This document shows, in pieces, positions 1 through 8,477 of a DNA stretch of 18,666 nt (its first letter is position 1; each line of letters starts with the position of its first letter). This DNA is from Candidatus Omnitrophota bacterium (GTDB lineage: Bacteria; Omnitrophota; Koll11; Duberdicusellales; 4484-171). The position numbers were made by a program, and so were the translations under genes. The stretch spans positions 1-18,666 of the forward strand of contig JAUYCY010000094.1 in NCBI GenBank assembly GCA_030692055.1, written 5' to 3'. Below the pieces are notes generated by a model that was given only the letters and a program-made list of their open reading frames with translations, was not told the DNA's origin and did no database searches.

Positions 1-138
1 AAAAGCGTTGGAGAGTTAAATAGCATTCATTCAGCACAGATGCTATCATATTTGAAAACAGCAAATAAGAAAGTGGGTTTGATATTGAATTTTGCAGAGA
101 GTAAATTGGGTATTAAAAGAATGGTAAACAGGTATTAA
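1..138 (+). CDS. GxxExxY family protein, C-terminal 45 residues (partial)
   Basis: The frame is open from the first base to a TAA at 136-138 and encodes the end of a protein. The visible sequence has the pattern IHSAQMLSYLK, then KKVGLILNF, then LGIKRMVNRY at the C terminus. This is the usual C-terminal signature of the small (about 120-130 aa) GxxExxY proteins, which have a predicted PD-(D/E)XK nuclease-like fold and no settled biological role. The N-terminal two thirds, including the GxxExxY motif itself, lie outside the window. The next gene begins 93 nt downstream after a palindromic repeat, so the two are probably not translationally coupled. The family call rests on motif memory only, but the match is strong over the 45 residues seen. 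Confidence 0.75.
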   Translation, partial: KSVGELNSIHSAQMLSYLKTANKKVGLILNFAESKLGIKRMVNRY

Positions 139-145
139 CAATAGG

Positions 146-219
146 TAGCTGCAGATGATGTATATATATCTGTGCAATCTGCGGGGCTAAATGCCCATTT
201 GCGATATCTGCGGTTGCAG
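146..219. repeat. Dispersed palindromic repeat, family A, copy 1
   Basis: A short GCAGAT unit at 151-156 faces inverted ATCTGTG/ATCTGCGG units at 168-174, 178-185 and 206-213. The same kind of unit cluster recurs at 5538-5623, 10931-11025 and 15255-15370, always in front of a gene. The repeat ends just before the dapA ribosome-binding site, so it lies in the dapA leader or promoter region. No coding potential is seen. Confidence 0.7.
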
Positions 220-230
220 TGGAGGTTACC

Positions 231-1106
231 ATGTTTAAAGGTTCAATCGTAGCAATAGTCACGCCGTTTGAAAACGATAAAATTGACGAAAAGGCCTATA
301 GAAAGCTTATAGAGTTCCATATTAAAAACGGAACAAGCGGAATTGTTCCTTGTGGAACAACCGGCGAATCGGCAACTCTATCTTATGAAGAACACGATAG
401 AGTTATTGAAATTACGGTAGAGCAAGTCAATAAAAGAGTGCCGGTTATTGCTGGAACCGGTTCTAATTCAACTCATGAAGCGATAATGCTTACTAAGCAT
501 GCAGCAGGAGTCGGGGCAGACGCTTCTTTGCAGGTTGCGCCTTATTATAATCGGCCTACGCAAAAAGGTTTATATGAGCATTTTAAGGCAATCGCCCAGT
601 GCGCGGATATTCCTATGATTTTATATAATATTGCTTCGCGCACTGGCGTAAATATAGAACCGGAAACTATAGCAAAATTGGCCAAAGATTGTAAAAATAT
701 CGTTGGGGTAAAGGAGGCATCTGGGAATCTAGAGCAAATGTCGCGCATAAAATTACTCTGCGGACCAAAGTTTGATTTATTGTCCGGTGACGACGCTTTA
801 ACTCTACCTGTTTTAGGTATTGGTGGGACAGGAGTTATCTCTGTGGTGGCCAACATTGTTCCGAAAGACGTTGCGGAATTAGTAAGTACATTCGAAAAGG
901 GAAACCTTAAGAAAGCACAGGAGATACACTATAAAATACTACCGTTGATTAAGGCAATATTTATTGAAACTAACCCCATACCGGTAAAGACTGCCATGGG
1001 GCTAATGGGGCTATGCGAGCCGGATTTAAGGCTTCCGATGTGCGCGATGTCCGAAGAAAATTTAGCAAAATTGAAAAAAGCTTTAAAAGATTACGGATTA
1101 TTGTAA
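231..1106 (+). CDS. dapA: 4-hydroxy-tetrahydrodipicolinate synthase
   Basis: DapA condenses pyruvate with aspartate semialdehyde in the cytoplasm, the first committed step toward diaminopimelate (DAP) and lysine. The 291-aa product is the normal family length. Visible active-site features are the GTTGES loop (T43, T44), the APYYN segment (Y105/Y106), YNIASRTG (Y132, R137) and the Schiff-base lysine K161 in GVKEASGN. These positions nearly coincide with the E. coli numbering. I chose ATG 231 because GGAGG at 221-225 sits 5 nt upstream; an in-frame GTG at 219 would place the start inside the Shine-Dalgarno region. dapB and a dapL-type aminotransferase follow on the same strand, making a lysine/DAP module. 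Confidence 0.97.
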   Translation: MFKGSIVAIVTPFENDKIDEKAYRKLIEFHIKNGTSGIVPCGTTGESATLSYEEHDRVIEITVEQVNKRVPVIAGTGSNSTHEAIMLTKHAAGVGADASLQVAPYYNRPTQKGLYEHFKAIAQCADIPMILYNIASRTGVNIEPETIAKLAKDCKNIVGVKEASGNLEQMSRIKLLCGPKFDLLSGDDALTLPVLGIGGTGVISVVANIVPKDVAELVSTFEKGNLKKAQEIHYKILPLIKAIFIETNPIPVKTAMGLMGLCEPDLRLPMCAMSEENLAKLKKALKDYGLL

Positions 1107-1107
1107 A

Positions 1108-1341
1108 AAATCCGAAATCCGAATATCGTCCCTCGGAAATACTCGGGACGACCCTGAGTATTCCCGAAGGGTCGAAATCCGAAACAAATCCGAATGTTCA
1201 AATTCTCAAATGTTCAAAATGATTTTTTGTTTCGGTCATTGGGATTTTGTAAATTTTGACATTGTTTCGACCCATTCGACAAGCTCAGGGTCGTCCTGAG
1301 CGAAGTCGAAGGACGAATTTCGGATTTCGTGCTTCGGATTT
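1108..1341. repeat. Large imperfect palindrome (family B) with nested family C elements
   Basis: The whole dapA-dapB gap is occupied by one composite palindrome. The outer arms are 1108-1131 (repeated TCCGAAAT units, ending ATCGTCC) and 1311-1341 (starting GGACGAATTTCGG, ending CTTCGGATTT). Two smaller palindromes sit within it. One is at 1130-1171, with arms CCCTCGGAAATACTC and GAGTATTCCCGAAGGG. The other is at 1275-1310, with arms TTCGAC..GCTCAGG and CCTGAGC..GTCGAA. The TTCGAC..GCTCAGG type resembles a repeat I recall as widely spread among unrelated bacteria. No gene is supported here: the open frame running to 1222 is a read-through of dapA in another frame into repeat sequence. Confidence 0.8.
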
Positions 1342-1368
1342 AAAATGAGGAGAAATAAAGGGAAATAA

Positions 1369-2088
1369 ATGATTAAGTTAGGAATTTCTGGTTTTTGCGG
1401 AAAAATGGGGCAAAGAATTTCTGCTTTGGCTATTAAAGATAAGAGCTTTAAGGTGGTTTTAGGTTTAGAGAGAAAAGATTATCCTCAAGTCGGCCAGATT
1501 GTAGGCGGCATAAATATTTCAGCCAATCAAGAGGACTTAAAAAAATGCGACTGCATTATTGATTTCACTGTTGTCAGTGCAACCTTAGAACTTTTGCCAT
1601 ATTTAGTTAAGTATAGGAAATGTACAGTTATCGGTACCACGGGTTTAGACGAAGCGGCGCAGGCGAAGATAAAAGAAGCAGCTAAGAAAATCCCTATTGT
1701 GTTTTCTCCGAATATGAGTATCGGAGTAAATCTTTTGTTCAGATTGGTAGGGATGTCGGCAAAAATTTTACAAGGCTATAAAGTTTATATTGAAGAAGCG
1801 CACCATATTCATAAGAAAGACGCTCCTTCCGGTACAGCCAAAAAAATTGCGCAAATTATCAACCAGGAAGGTTTTAATATAAAAACAGAGGATGTAAAGG
1901 CAATTCGGGAGGGTGAAATAGTTGGTGACCATAGGATAGTTTTTGAAAGTGATGTAGATAAAATTGAACTATTTCATTCGGCAAAAACACGCGATATCTT
2001 TGCTAAGGGTGCGCTTTTAGCGGCGAAATGGATTGTTGGCAAAAAGCCCGGTTTATACTCTATGGATGACATACTTTTAAAAGCTTAA
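1369..2088 (+). CDS. dapB: 4-hydroxy-tetrahydrodipicolinate reductase
   Basis: DapB reduces the DapA product to tetrahydrodipicolinate with NAD(P)H. The N terminus has the Rossmann nucleotide loop GISGFCGKMG (residues 5-14). VIGTTG follows at 87-92 and FSPNMSIGVN at 112-121. The catalytic/substrate signature EAHHIHKKDAPSGT spans 143-156, with H145 and K149 in the places of the E. coli catalytic His and Lys. At 239 aa it is on the short side (E. coli 273), typical of compact DapB forms, and no motif is missing. GAGGAG lies upstream of ATG 1369, although the spacing is long; a GGG closer to the ATG may contribute. The gene is separated from dapA by a large palindromic repeat but keeps the same strand and pathway. 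Confidence 0.96.
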   Translation: MIKLGISGFCGKMGQRISALAIKDKSFKVVLGLERKDYPQVGQIVGGINISANQEDLKKCDCIIDFTVVSATLELLPYLVKYRKCTVIGTTGLDEAAQAKIKEAAKKIPIVFSPNMSIGVNLLFRLVGMSAKILQGYKVYIEEAHHIHKKDAPSGTAKKIAQIINQEGFNIKTEDVKAIREGEIVGDHRIVFESDVDKIELFHSAKTRDIFAKGALLAAKWIVGKKPGLYSMDDILLKA

Positions 2089-2123
2089 CTATACAAAATG
2101 AGCGACGCTCAAAATGTATAGTT
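2087..2123. repeat. Near-perfect palindrome between dapB and dapL
   Basis: Arms AACTATACA (2087-2095) and TGTATAGTT (2115-2123) enclose an inner GAGCG/CGCTC stem (2100-2104 / 2106-2110) separated by A-rich internal loops. The palindrome overlaps the last two bases of the dapB stop codon. There is no T-run after it, so an intrinsic terminator is unlikely. It may be an operator-like site, an mRNA-stabilising hairpin, or another dispersed repeat. Confidence 0.6.
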
Positions 2124-2136
2124 AGAGAGGGACGCG

Positions 2137-3291
2137 ATGGATAGGTTTCAAATTTCAGAACGTTTACAGAAATTACCGCCATACTTATTTGCGGAAATTG
2201 ACCGGCAAAAGAAAGAATTACGCGAAAAAGGCGTAAGCTTTATCGATTTAAGTATTGGTGATCCTGATATAACTGCTCCACACAGTATTGTTGATGCTCT
2301 GCATATAGCGGCAAAAAATAAAGATAATCAGAAATATGCACTTGATCAGGGAAAGTATGAACTACGCAAAGCAATTAAGGTTTGGTTTAAGAAAAGATTT
2401 AATGTTGAGCTAGATGAGAATAATGAAATTTTGCCTTTGATTGGTTCGAAGGAGGGATTAGTACATTTTCCTTTAGCTTTTGTAAATAAAGGCGATTATG
2501 TGATTATTCCTACACCGGGTTATCCCGGCTATCGTGGGGCAGCCATATTTGCCGGAGCAAAAGTATATGAAATGCCCATACTAGAAAAGAATCATTTTTT
2601 GCCTGACTTAGAGAAAATTCCACTTACGGTAAGAAATAAAGCAAAAATTATCTACGTTAACTATCCTAATAATCCTACTAGCATAGTCGCACCTCTAGAA
2701 TTCTTGCAAAAATTGGTTGAGTTTTGCTCTAAATACGGAATTATTCTCGCCTATGATAACGCTTATTCAGAGGTTTATTTCCACGAGAAACCCCACAGTA
2801 TCTTAGAAGTTAATGGCGCAAAAGAAGTAACCATAGAATTTCACTCTTTTTCCAAAACATTTTGTATGACCGGTTTTCGTGTCGGCTGGGCGTGCGGCAA
2901 TGAAAACTTGGTAAAAGGATTGTTAAAGTTAAAAACTAATATCGATTCCGGAATTTTTGGCGCGATACAGGAAGCAGCTGCCACGGGTTTAGAAAAGGAA
3001 GAAGGTTATATTGAAAAAATACGGCAGACAATAAAAGAAAGAAGAGATTATTTTGTAGCAGGGCTTAAAAGTAAAGGGTTTAATAAGGTTTATGCTGAAT
3101 CTACTTTTTATGTCTGGGTAAAGCTGCCGCGCAGATTTAAATCTTCCATAGATTTTTCGAAAAGCCTTATTCAGGAAAAGCGCATTGTAGCAACTCCCGG
3201 TATTGGTTTTGGAAAATACGGTGAGGGGTTTATCCGTTTTGCGTTAACTGTTGATAAAGAAATTCTTGAAAAGGCGATAGAAATTTTATAA
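2137..3291 (+). CDS. dapL: LL-diaminopimelate aminotransferase-type PLP enzyme
   Basis: This is a fold-type I PLP aminotransferase of 384 aa. Next to dapA and dapB the likely reaction is direct amination of tetrahydrodipicolinate to LL-DAP with glutamate, which bypasses the succinylase/acetylase branch. Visible features are SIGDPD near residue 39, TPGYPGY at 126-132, NYPNNPTS at 175-182, and DNAYSEV with D207 and Y210. The PLP-binding SFSKTFCMTGFRVGW has the Schiff-base lysine at K240 and the phosphate-binding Arg at R248. The SKTF.MTG.R pattern is usual in DapL and its close relatives. A GAGAGG sequence lies upstream of ATG 2137. Other class I aminotransferases share these motifs, so substrate specificity rests on the operon context. 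folK starts 5 nt after the stop. Confidence 0.82.
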   Translation: MDRFQISERLQKLPPYLFAEIDRQKKELREKGVSFIDLSIGDPDITAPHSIVDALHIAAKNKDNQKYALDQGKYELRKAIKVWFKKRFNVELDENNEILPLIGSKEGLVHFPLAFVNKGDYVIIPTPGYPGYRGAAIFAGAKVYEMPILEKNHFLPDLEKIPLTVRNKAKIIYVNYPNNPTSIVAPLEFLQKLVEFCSKYGIILAYDNAYSEVYFHEKPHSILEVNGAKEVTIEFHSFSKTFCMTGFRVGWACGNENLVKGLLKLKTNIDSGIFGAIQEAAATGLEKEEGYIEKIRQTIKERRDYFVAGLKSKGFNKVYAESTFYVWVKLPRRFKSSIDFSKSLIQEKRIVATPGIGFGKYGEGFIRFALTVDKEILEKAIEIL

Positions 3292-3296
3292 AAGCA

Positions 3297-3722
3297 GTGC
3301 CGAATGTATTTATTGGAATCGGTTCGAATTTAGGAGAGAGATTAGACAATATCAACAATGCAATTGTTTGTTTAAAAAATACCCCTAGCATAAGTATAGA
3401 AAAAATATCTTCTATCATTGAAACCGAACCAGTTGGCGGCCCTGCGCAGCCAAAATATTTAAACGCAGTTATAAAAATAAAAACGGATTTATCGGCGAGG
3501 AAGTTACTTGGAATTTTGCAGGAAATTGAGCAAAAATTTGGCAGAATTAGAACTGTAAAAAACGGGTCCCGGACTATTGATTTGGACATTCTTTTATATG
3601 GAGATGAAATTATTGATGAGCCTGATTTGCAAATTCCTCATCCGCGAATGCTTGAACGTGAATTTGTGATGAAACCGCTTTTAGAAATGGAACCAAATGT
3701 TACAAAACGAATTAAAAAATAA
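3297..3722 (+). CDS. folK: 2-amino-4-hydroxy-6-hydroxymethyldihydropteridine pyrophosphokinase
   Basis: FolK (HPPK) transfers pyrophosphate from ATP to 6-hydroxymethyl-dihydropterin in folate synthesis. The 141-aa product starts with FIGIGSNLGERLDNI. It has ETEPVGGPAQPKYLNAV in the middle and the diagnostic RTIDLDILLYGD (metal-binding D95 and D97), followed by IPHPRMLEREFVMKPLLEM. The start is a GTG only 5 nt after the aminotransferase stop, with no clear Shine-Dalgarno, which suggests translational coupling. The C terminus is short and lysine-rich (NVTKRIKK). No other folate gene is visible, so its place after the DAP genes is probably transcriptional convenience. Confidence 0.95.
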   Translation: MPNVFIGIGSNLGERLDNINNAIVCLKNTPSISIEKISSIIETEPVGGPAQPKYLNAVIKIKTDLSARKLLGILQEIEQKFGRIRTVKNGSRTIDLDILLYGDEIIDEPDLQIPHPRMLEREFVMKPLLEMEPNVTKRIKK

Positions 3723-3741
3723 AGTTGCGTAAAATGTTTAA

Positions 3742-3852
3742 AGGTTGCGCGACTCGTCACGGTTGCGTCAATCGTAAGACGTGAAAAATAAGGCGTAACC
3801 GATAGACGATATACGAGATGAGCAGCGCAAACGTTCGACGATGTACGTAACC
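3742..3852. repeat. Dispersed repeat, family D, copy 1
   Basis: The folK-panC gap holds a sequence rich in CG-containing words: GGTTGCGCGACTCGT, CGGTTGCGTCAATCGTAA, GGCGTAACCGATAGACG, ACGAGATGAGCAGCG and TACGTAACC. The same words in the same order appear at 13404-13578 upstream of nadE. The inverted relation between GGTTGCGT and ACGTAACC or GCGTAACC gives it partial palindromic character. No ORF or T-rich terminator is visible. Confidence 0.7.
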
Positions 3853-3866
3853 AAAGAATCAAAGGT

Positions 3867-4718
3867 ATGTTAGTTGCAAAAACTATCGCAAAAGTAAAAA
3901 AAGAAATTTATAAGGCACAGGCAGCTAAGAAGGTAATCGGTTTTATCCCGACAATGGGCGCGTTGCATCAAGGCCATATTGTTTTGGTGAAAAGAGCAAA
4001 AAGGGATTGCGGATTTGTCATAGCGAGTATATTTGTAAACCCAACCCAGTTTGGTCCGAAAGAGGATTTTAGAAAATATCCCAGGACGCTTCAAAAAGAC
4101 AAAGAGTTATTAGAAAACGAAAAGGTAGATTTAGTTTTTTTGCCTTCGGTCTCCGAAATTTATCCTTTGGGATTTTCAACATACGTAGAGGAGAGCTTTT
4201 TAAGCCGGGTTCTTTGCGGTAAATCCCGGCCGGGACATTTTAGGGGAGTTTGTACCGTGGTAGCAAAGCTTTTTAATGTTGTACAGCCGGATATTGCTTA
4301 TTTCGGCCACAAGGATTATCAGCAGGCAAAGATTATTGAAAAAATGACAAGAGATTTAAATTTTCCAACTAAAATAGAAATTATTCCTACGGTAAGAGAA
4401 AGTGATGGCTTGGCTATGAGCTCGCGTAATGTTTATTTAAACAATGAGGAAAGAAAGAATGCTGCCTGCCTCTATTTCGCATTAGCTCTTGCGAAAATAT
4501 TAGTAGCGCAAGGAGAGCGTAATGCCAGCAAAATTAGCGATAAGATAAAAAAGATTATTAGTTTGACTAAGGCCGCGCGGATAGATTACGTAAAGATAGT
4601 CGATGCTAATACGTTGAGAGATATTACTAGAATAGAGAATGATGCGTTGATAGCTATAGCTATTTATATGGGAAAAACTCGTCTTGTTGACAATATCATA
4701 TTAGATGCTAAAAAATAA
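3867..4718 (+). CDS. panC: Pantothenate synthetase
   Basis: PanC joins pantoate and beta-alanine using ATP, the last step to pantothenate and hence coenzyme A. The 283-aa protein has the family length and its nucleotidyltransferase signatures. IPTMGALHQGH contains the HxxH pair H34 and H37, and IFVNPTQFGPKEDF lies near 55-68. RPGHFRGVCTVVAKLFN spans 121-137, FGHKDYQQ spans 146-153, and the KMSKS-like loop is GLAMSSRN (181-188). The ATG at 3867 has only a weak AAAGG upstream. The last 14 nt overlap the start of nadX, so the two genes are probably translated from one message. panB and panD are not in the window. Confidence 0.97.
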   Translation: MLVAKTIAKVKKEIYKAQAAKKVIGFIPTMGALHQGHIVLVKRAKRDCGFVIASIFVNPTQFGPKEDFRKYPRTLQKDKELLENEKVDLVFLPSVSEIYPLGFSTYVEESFLSRVLCGKSRPGHFRGVCTVVAKLFNVVQPDIAYFGHKDYQQAKIIEKMTRDLNFPTKIEIIPTVRESDGLAMSSRNVYLNNEERKNAACLYFALALAKILVAQGERNASKISDKIKKIISLTKAARIDYVKIVDANTLRDITRIENDALIAIAIYMGKTRLVDNIILDAKK

Positions 4719-5520
4719 GATAAAAATCGGCATAGTGGGTTGCGGGGCGATAGGGGAAGGGGTTGCTCTTTTTATAGACAAGGAATTACAAGATAAGGCG
4801 ATACTTTGGGCAGTTTGTGATCAGGATACGGAGAAAGCAGAAATTTTAGTAGAAAAAATTTCTATGGTGCCCAAAATTTGCGAAATAGACACCCTTATTA
4901 AAAACGTAGACTTAGTAATTGAGGCTGCGTCTGTCGCGGCAGCGCGTTATATCTTAAATAAAGCAATTATTCTCAAGAAAGATGTTGTTATCCTAAGCGT
5001 GGGCGCTTTCATCGAAGATAGCTCTATTTTAAAAAAAGCAAAGGCAAGGGGAATAAATATATATGTTCCTTCCGGGGCAATTTGTGGCGTAGACGGCTTA
5101 GGCGCTTTAAGTTTGGGAGAAATAAAACGGATTTCACTTACTACATCTAAGCCCCCAAAAGGTCTTTTAGGCGCAGATTATCTAAAGAAAAAAAGAATAA
5201 ATTTAGTTAACCTTAAGAAAGAAAAAGTTATTTTTAAGGGCGGAGTAAAAGAAGCCATTAAATATTTTCCGCAAAATATTAACGTTGCAGCAACTCTACT
5301 TTTAGCTTCATCGTTTAAAAGTGTGGAAGTTTGCATAAAAGCTGACCCTAAAGTGCAGCGAAATATCCACCGCATAGAAATTGATACTGAAGAAGCTAAG
5401 GTAAGTATAGCCATAGAAAATGTCCCCTCAAAGGCAAATCCAAAGACAAGCACATTGGCAATTCTTTCCGCTCAGTATCTGCTTAAAAAGATTTTTTCTT
5501 CTTTCAAAATCGGCAGTTGA
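4705..5520 (+). CDS. nadX: Aspartate dehydrogenase
   Basis: NadX oxidises L-aspartate to iminoaspartate with NAD(P)+, replacing the FAD-dependent L-aspartate oxidase NadB in NAD synthesis. The 271-aa sequence starts with a Rossmann loop IGIVGCGAIG (residues 8-17). Family-typical blocks follow: VPSGAICGVDGL (121-132), FPQNINVAATL (188-198) and ADPKVQRNIHRIEID with the likely catalytic H222. NPKTSTLAILSAQ lies near the C terminus. The ATG at 4705 lies inside panC (14-nt overlap). Glutamine-dependent nadE occurs later in the window, but nadA and nadC do not. The DUF108/NadX assignment is confident; cofactor preference cannot be read here. Confidence 0.92.
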   Translation: MLKNKIKIGIVGCGAIGEGVALFIDKELQDKAILWAVCDQDTEKAEILVEKISMVPKICEIDTLIKNVDLVIEAASVAAARYILNKAIILKKDVVILSVGAFIEDSSILKKAKARGINIYVPSGAICGVDGLGALSLGEIKRISLTTSKPPKGLLGADYLKKKRINLVNLKKEKVIFKGGVKEAIKYFPQNINVAATLLLASSFKSVEVCIKADPKVQRNIHRIEIDTEEAKVSIAIENVPSKANPKTSTLAILSAQYLLKKIFSSFKIGS

Positions 5521-5537
5521 TTGTATAATATTGCTTT

Positions 5538-5623
5538 GCACAGATGCGCACAGATAAACACCACAGATGAGCGCAAGATTTTATCTGTGACTATCTGCGG
5601 TCTTAATCTGTGACAATCTGTGA
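5538..5623. repeat. Dispersed palindromic repeat, family A, copy 2
   Basis: Three CACAGAT units (5539-5545, 5549-5555, 5562-5568) face four ATCTGTG/ATCTGCGG units (5583-5589, 5593-5600, 5606-5612, 5617-5623). This is the most complete copy of family A in the window. It fills almost all of the nadX-uvrA gap and ends 9 nt before the uvrA start, so uvrA has no recognisable Shine-Dalgarno sequence. Confidence 0.8.
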
Positions 5624-5632
5624 TATATAAAT

Positions 5633-8431
5633 ATGAACGACTACATAGTAATCAAGGGTGCCAAAGAGCATAACCTAAAGAACATAGATTTAAAAATACC
5701 TAAAAATAAACTTATCTGTATCACCGGCCTTTCCGGCTCAGGGAAGTCGTCTTTAGCTTTTGATACGATTTATGCCGAGGGGCAGCGCCGCTACGTAGAG
5801 AGCCTTTCCAGTTATGCCCGGCAATTCTTAGAGCAGCTGCAAAAACCGGAAGTGGAGCATATCGAGGGTCTTTCACCCACCATTGCTATAGAGCAAAGGA
5901 CCGCAGGCGGGTCTCCTCGTTCTATTGTGGCAACACAAACAGAAATTTATGATTATCTTCGTCTACTTTTTGCTCGCGTCGGTAAACCCCATTGCTATCG
6001 GTGCAGCAAGCCTATAACTAGGACAACCTGCGAAGAGATTATCGCGCAGGTTCTTTCTTTCCCGCGCAACAATAAAATCTATATATTGTCACCGGCAGTT
6101 AGAGGCAAAAAAGGAGAATACTCCACCTTGTTTACCCGCTTGCTCAAAGAAGGTTTCTCTCGGGTGCGTGTAGATGGAGCAATTTTTGAATTGGAGGAGA
6201 AGATAAGGCTACAAAAATATAAAATCCATAATATTGAAATCGTTGTGGATAGAATACAGGTGTCAGCTAATTATAAAAAAAGAATAGCGGATTCTATAGA
6301 AACTGCCCTTAAGCATTCCGATGGCCTTGTTATGGTTTATGATGAGACCCAGAATAAAGATTTTTTATTTAACGCGCAGTTAAGCTGCGTATCCTGCGGA
6401 ATTTCTCTTGGAGAATTAGAACCAAGAATGTTTAGTTTCAACTCTCCTTACGGAGCCTGTTCTTTTTGTAACGGTTTGGGAACAAAGCTAGAGTTTGACA
6501 TTGATTTAATAGTTCCCGATAGAAAAAGGACAATCAATGGGGGGGCAATTGAGGCGTGGCGCCGGGGAAGCCGCGGCTATGTTATGTATCATAAGGCCAT
6601 GCTGCGTGAATTTTCCCGCGAGGCTAATTTTTCGCTCGACATCCCCTTTACGCAATTGCCAAAGACAATCAGAGACGCGCTTCTTTATGGAAGCAATGAT
6701 ATTTGGGTTTGGGGTAAGCCTTTTGAGGGGGTAATCCCGCGCTTAGAAAGTTTATTTAGGAAAACAGAGAGCGAATACTTACGAGGAGAAATTGCAAAAT
6801 ATATGTCAAAACTTCCTTGTCCGGACTGTAATGGCGCACGCTTAAAGAAAGAAAGCTTAGCAGTGCATATAGCGAATAAATCTATCTGTGACGTCATACG
6901 AATGAGCATTGAGCAGTGTTTTGATTTTTTTTCCAACCTGAAACTCTCTGCATATGAAGAAAAAATTGCGCATTATGTTGTAAAAGAAATTAAGAAACGT
7001 TTAACTTTTTGCCTTGATGTCGGTTTAAGCTATCTTTCCCTAGACCGTTTAAGCTCAACGCTTTCTGGCGGAGAAGTACAAAGGATAAGGTTAGCAACTC
7101 AAGTAGGTTCATCGCTTTCCGGAGTAATTTATATTCTTGATGAGCCGACTATCGGACTTCATCCGCGCGACGATAAGAAGCTTATAGATACTTTGAAGAA
7201 CTTGAAAGTTCTTGGCAACACTGTCCTTGTCGTAGAGCATGATGAACAAATGATAAAGGAAAGTGATTGGCTTATTGACCTTGGGCCAGGGGCGGGCATA
7301 TACGGAGGAAGAATAGTGTATGAGGGGGAACGTGAAGGTATTTTACGCGCCGATACTTTAACGGCAAAATACCTTAGAGGTGAAGAGAGAATAGAAGTTC
7401 CAAAAGTTAGAAGGTCTTATAAAAATAAGCCATATATGTTCATTAAAGGCGCGCGTGAGCATAATCTAAAAAATATCGATATAAAAATTCCCTTGGAGAC
7501 TTTTGTTTGTATAACCGGCGTTTCCGGATCGGGCAAATCTACTTTAGTAGAAGATATCCTTTATAGGGCTTTGGCAAAAGTTCTTTACGATTCGCGTGAA
7601 AAACCGGGAATGCATCAAAAAATAGAAGGTTTGGGCAATATTGATAAAGTTATTATAGTAGATCAATCTCCTATAGGCAGAACGCCGCGTTCAAATCCCG
7701 CAACGTACACAGGGGTATTTACGTATATAAGAGATGTGTTCAGTCATCTTCCTGAGGCTAAAATTCGCGGATATAAACCTGCGAGGTTTAGTTTTAATGT
7801 TTCTGGCGGCCGCTGCGATGCCTGCCAAGGCGATGGTACAAAAAAAATTGAGATGCATTTTTTACCTGACGTTTACATACCTTGCGAGATTTGCCGAGGC
7901 AAGCGTTTTAATAAGCAGACATTAGAAGTTACCTTTAAAGGCAAAAGCATCTTTGATGTTTTGGAAATGAATATTGACCAAGCCTATGAATTGTTTGAGA
8001 ACTTTCCTCAAATAAAAAATATCCTAAAGGCATTAAAAGATGTTGGTTTAGGTTATATTGCCATCGGCCAGTCTGCCACCACGCTTAGCGGCGGAGAAGC
8101 ACAGCGGATTAAACTGGCGGCGCAGCTACGTAAAAAAGCAACCGGAAAAACTATCTATATCCTTGATGAGCCTACTACCGGACTACATTTTGATGACGTG
8201 AAAAAACTTCTCTCGGTTCTGCAACGGCTTGTTGACAAAAAAAACACAGTTTTAGTTATCGAACATAATTTAGATGTGGTAAAATGTGCTGATTATATTA
8301 TTGATTTAGGCCCGGAGGGCGGCGAAGATGGCGGCTACATAGTTATGTGTGGTAGCCCAGAGCAAATTATAGCCAAGGCTTCTTCGTATACCGGAAAGTT
8401 TTTAAAAGAAAAACTGAAAATGAAACCTTGA
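5633..8431 (+). CDS. uvrA: Excinuclease ABC subunit A
   Basis: UvrA is the damage-sensing ATPase of nucleotide excision repair; it forms a dimer and loads UvrB at lesions. The 932-aa protein has the tandem ABC architecture. The first Walker A is GLSGSGKSS (32-40), signature LSGGE (477-481) and Walker B IYILDE (499-504). The second Walker A is GVSGSGKST (629-637) and second signature LSGGE (818-822), followed by [15 protein letters not shown]. The zinc modules are intact: C252/C255 with C276/C279, and C728/C731 with C751/C754. An extra CYRC..C (121-133) and CPDCNG are also present, as usual. No Shine-Dalgarno precedes ATG 5633 because a family A repeat runs up to it. Full length and undamaged. 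Confidence 0.98.
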   Translation: MNDYIVIKGAKEHNLKNIDLKIPKNKLICITGLSGSGKSSLAFDTIYAEGQRRYVESLSSYARQFLEQLQKPEVEHIEGLSPTIAIEQRTAGGSPRSIVATQTEIYDYLRLLFARVGKPHCYRCSKPITRTTCEEIIAQVLSFPRNNKIYILSPAVRGKKGEYSTLFTRLLKEGFSRVRVDGAIFELEEKIRLQKYKIHNIEIVVDRIQVSANYKKRIADSIETALKHSDGLVMVYDETQNKDFLFNAQLSCVSCGISLGELEPRMFSFNSPYGACSFCNGLGTKLEFDIDLIVPDRKRTINGGAIEAWRRGSRGYVMYHKAMLREFSREANFSLDIPFTQLPKTIRDALLYGSNDIWVWGKPFEGVIPRLESLFRKTESEYLRGEIAKYMSKLPCPDCNGARLKKESLAVHIANKSICDVIRMSIEQCFDFFSNLKLSAYEEKIAHYVVKEIKKRLTFCLDVGLSYLSLDRLSSTLSGGEVQRIRLATQVGSSLSGVIYILDEPTIGLHPRDDKKLIDTLKNLKVLGNTVLVVEHDEQMIKESDWLIDLGPGAGIYGGRIVYEGEREGILRADTLTAKYLRGEERIEVPKVRRSYKNKPYMFIKGAREHNLKNIDIKIPLETFVCITGVSGSGKSTLVEDILYRALAKVLYDSREKPGMHQKIEGLGNIDKVIIVDQSPIGRTPRSNPATYTGVFTYIRDVFSHLPEAKIRGYKPARFSFNVSGGRCDACQGDGTKKIEMHFLPDVYIPCEICRGKRFNKQTLEVTFKGKSIFDVLEMNIDQAYELFENFPQIKNILKALKDVGLGYIAIGQSATTLSGGEAQRIKLAAQLRKKATGKTIYILDEPTTGLHFDDVKKLLSVLQRLVDKKNTVLVIEHNLDVVKCADYIIDLGPEGGEDGGYIVMCGSPEQIIAKASSYTGKFLKEKLKMKP

Positions 8432-8434
8432 GCA

Positions 8435-8459
8435 GTTCGCCAAAGGCGGATTGCCGAAC
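8435..8459. repeat. Small hairpin in the uvrA-TPR gap
   Basis: GTTCG (8435-8439) and CGAAC (8455-8459) can close a loop that contains an alternative CGCC/GGCG stem. There is no T-run, so I do not call a terminator. The downstream gene's Shine-Dalgarno (GGAAGG) follows directly. Confidence 0.4.
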
Positions 8460-8477
8460 GGGTGGAAGGATTAATCT

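Noticed and set aside
1013..1222. 69-codon open frame across the dapA end and downstream gap
   Set aside because: It is an out-of-frame reading of dapA extended into a palindromic repeat.
2087..2123. Rho-independent terminator after dapB
   Set aside because: The palindrome is good but no T-run follows the 3' arm, and the next gene in the pathway follows on the same strand.
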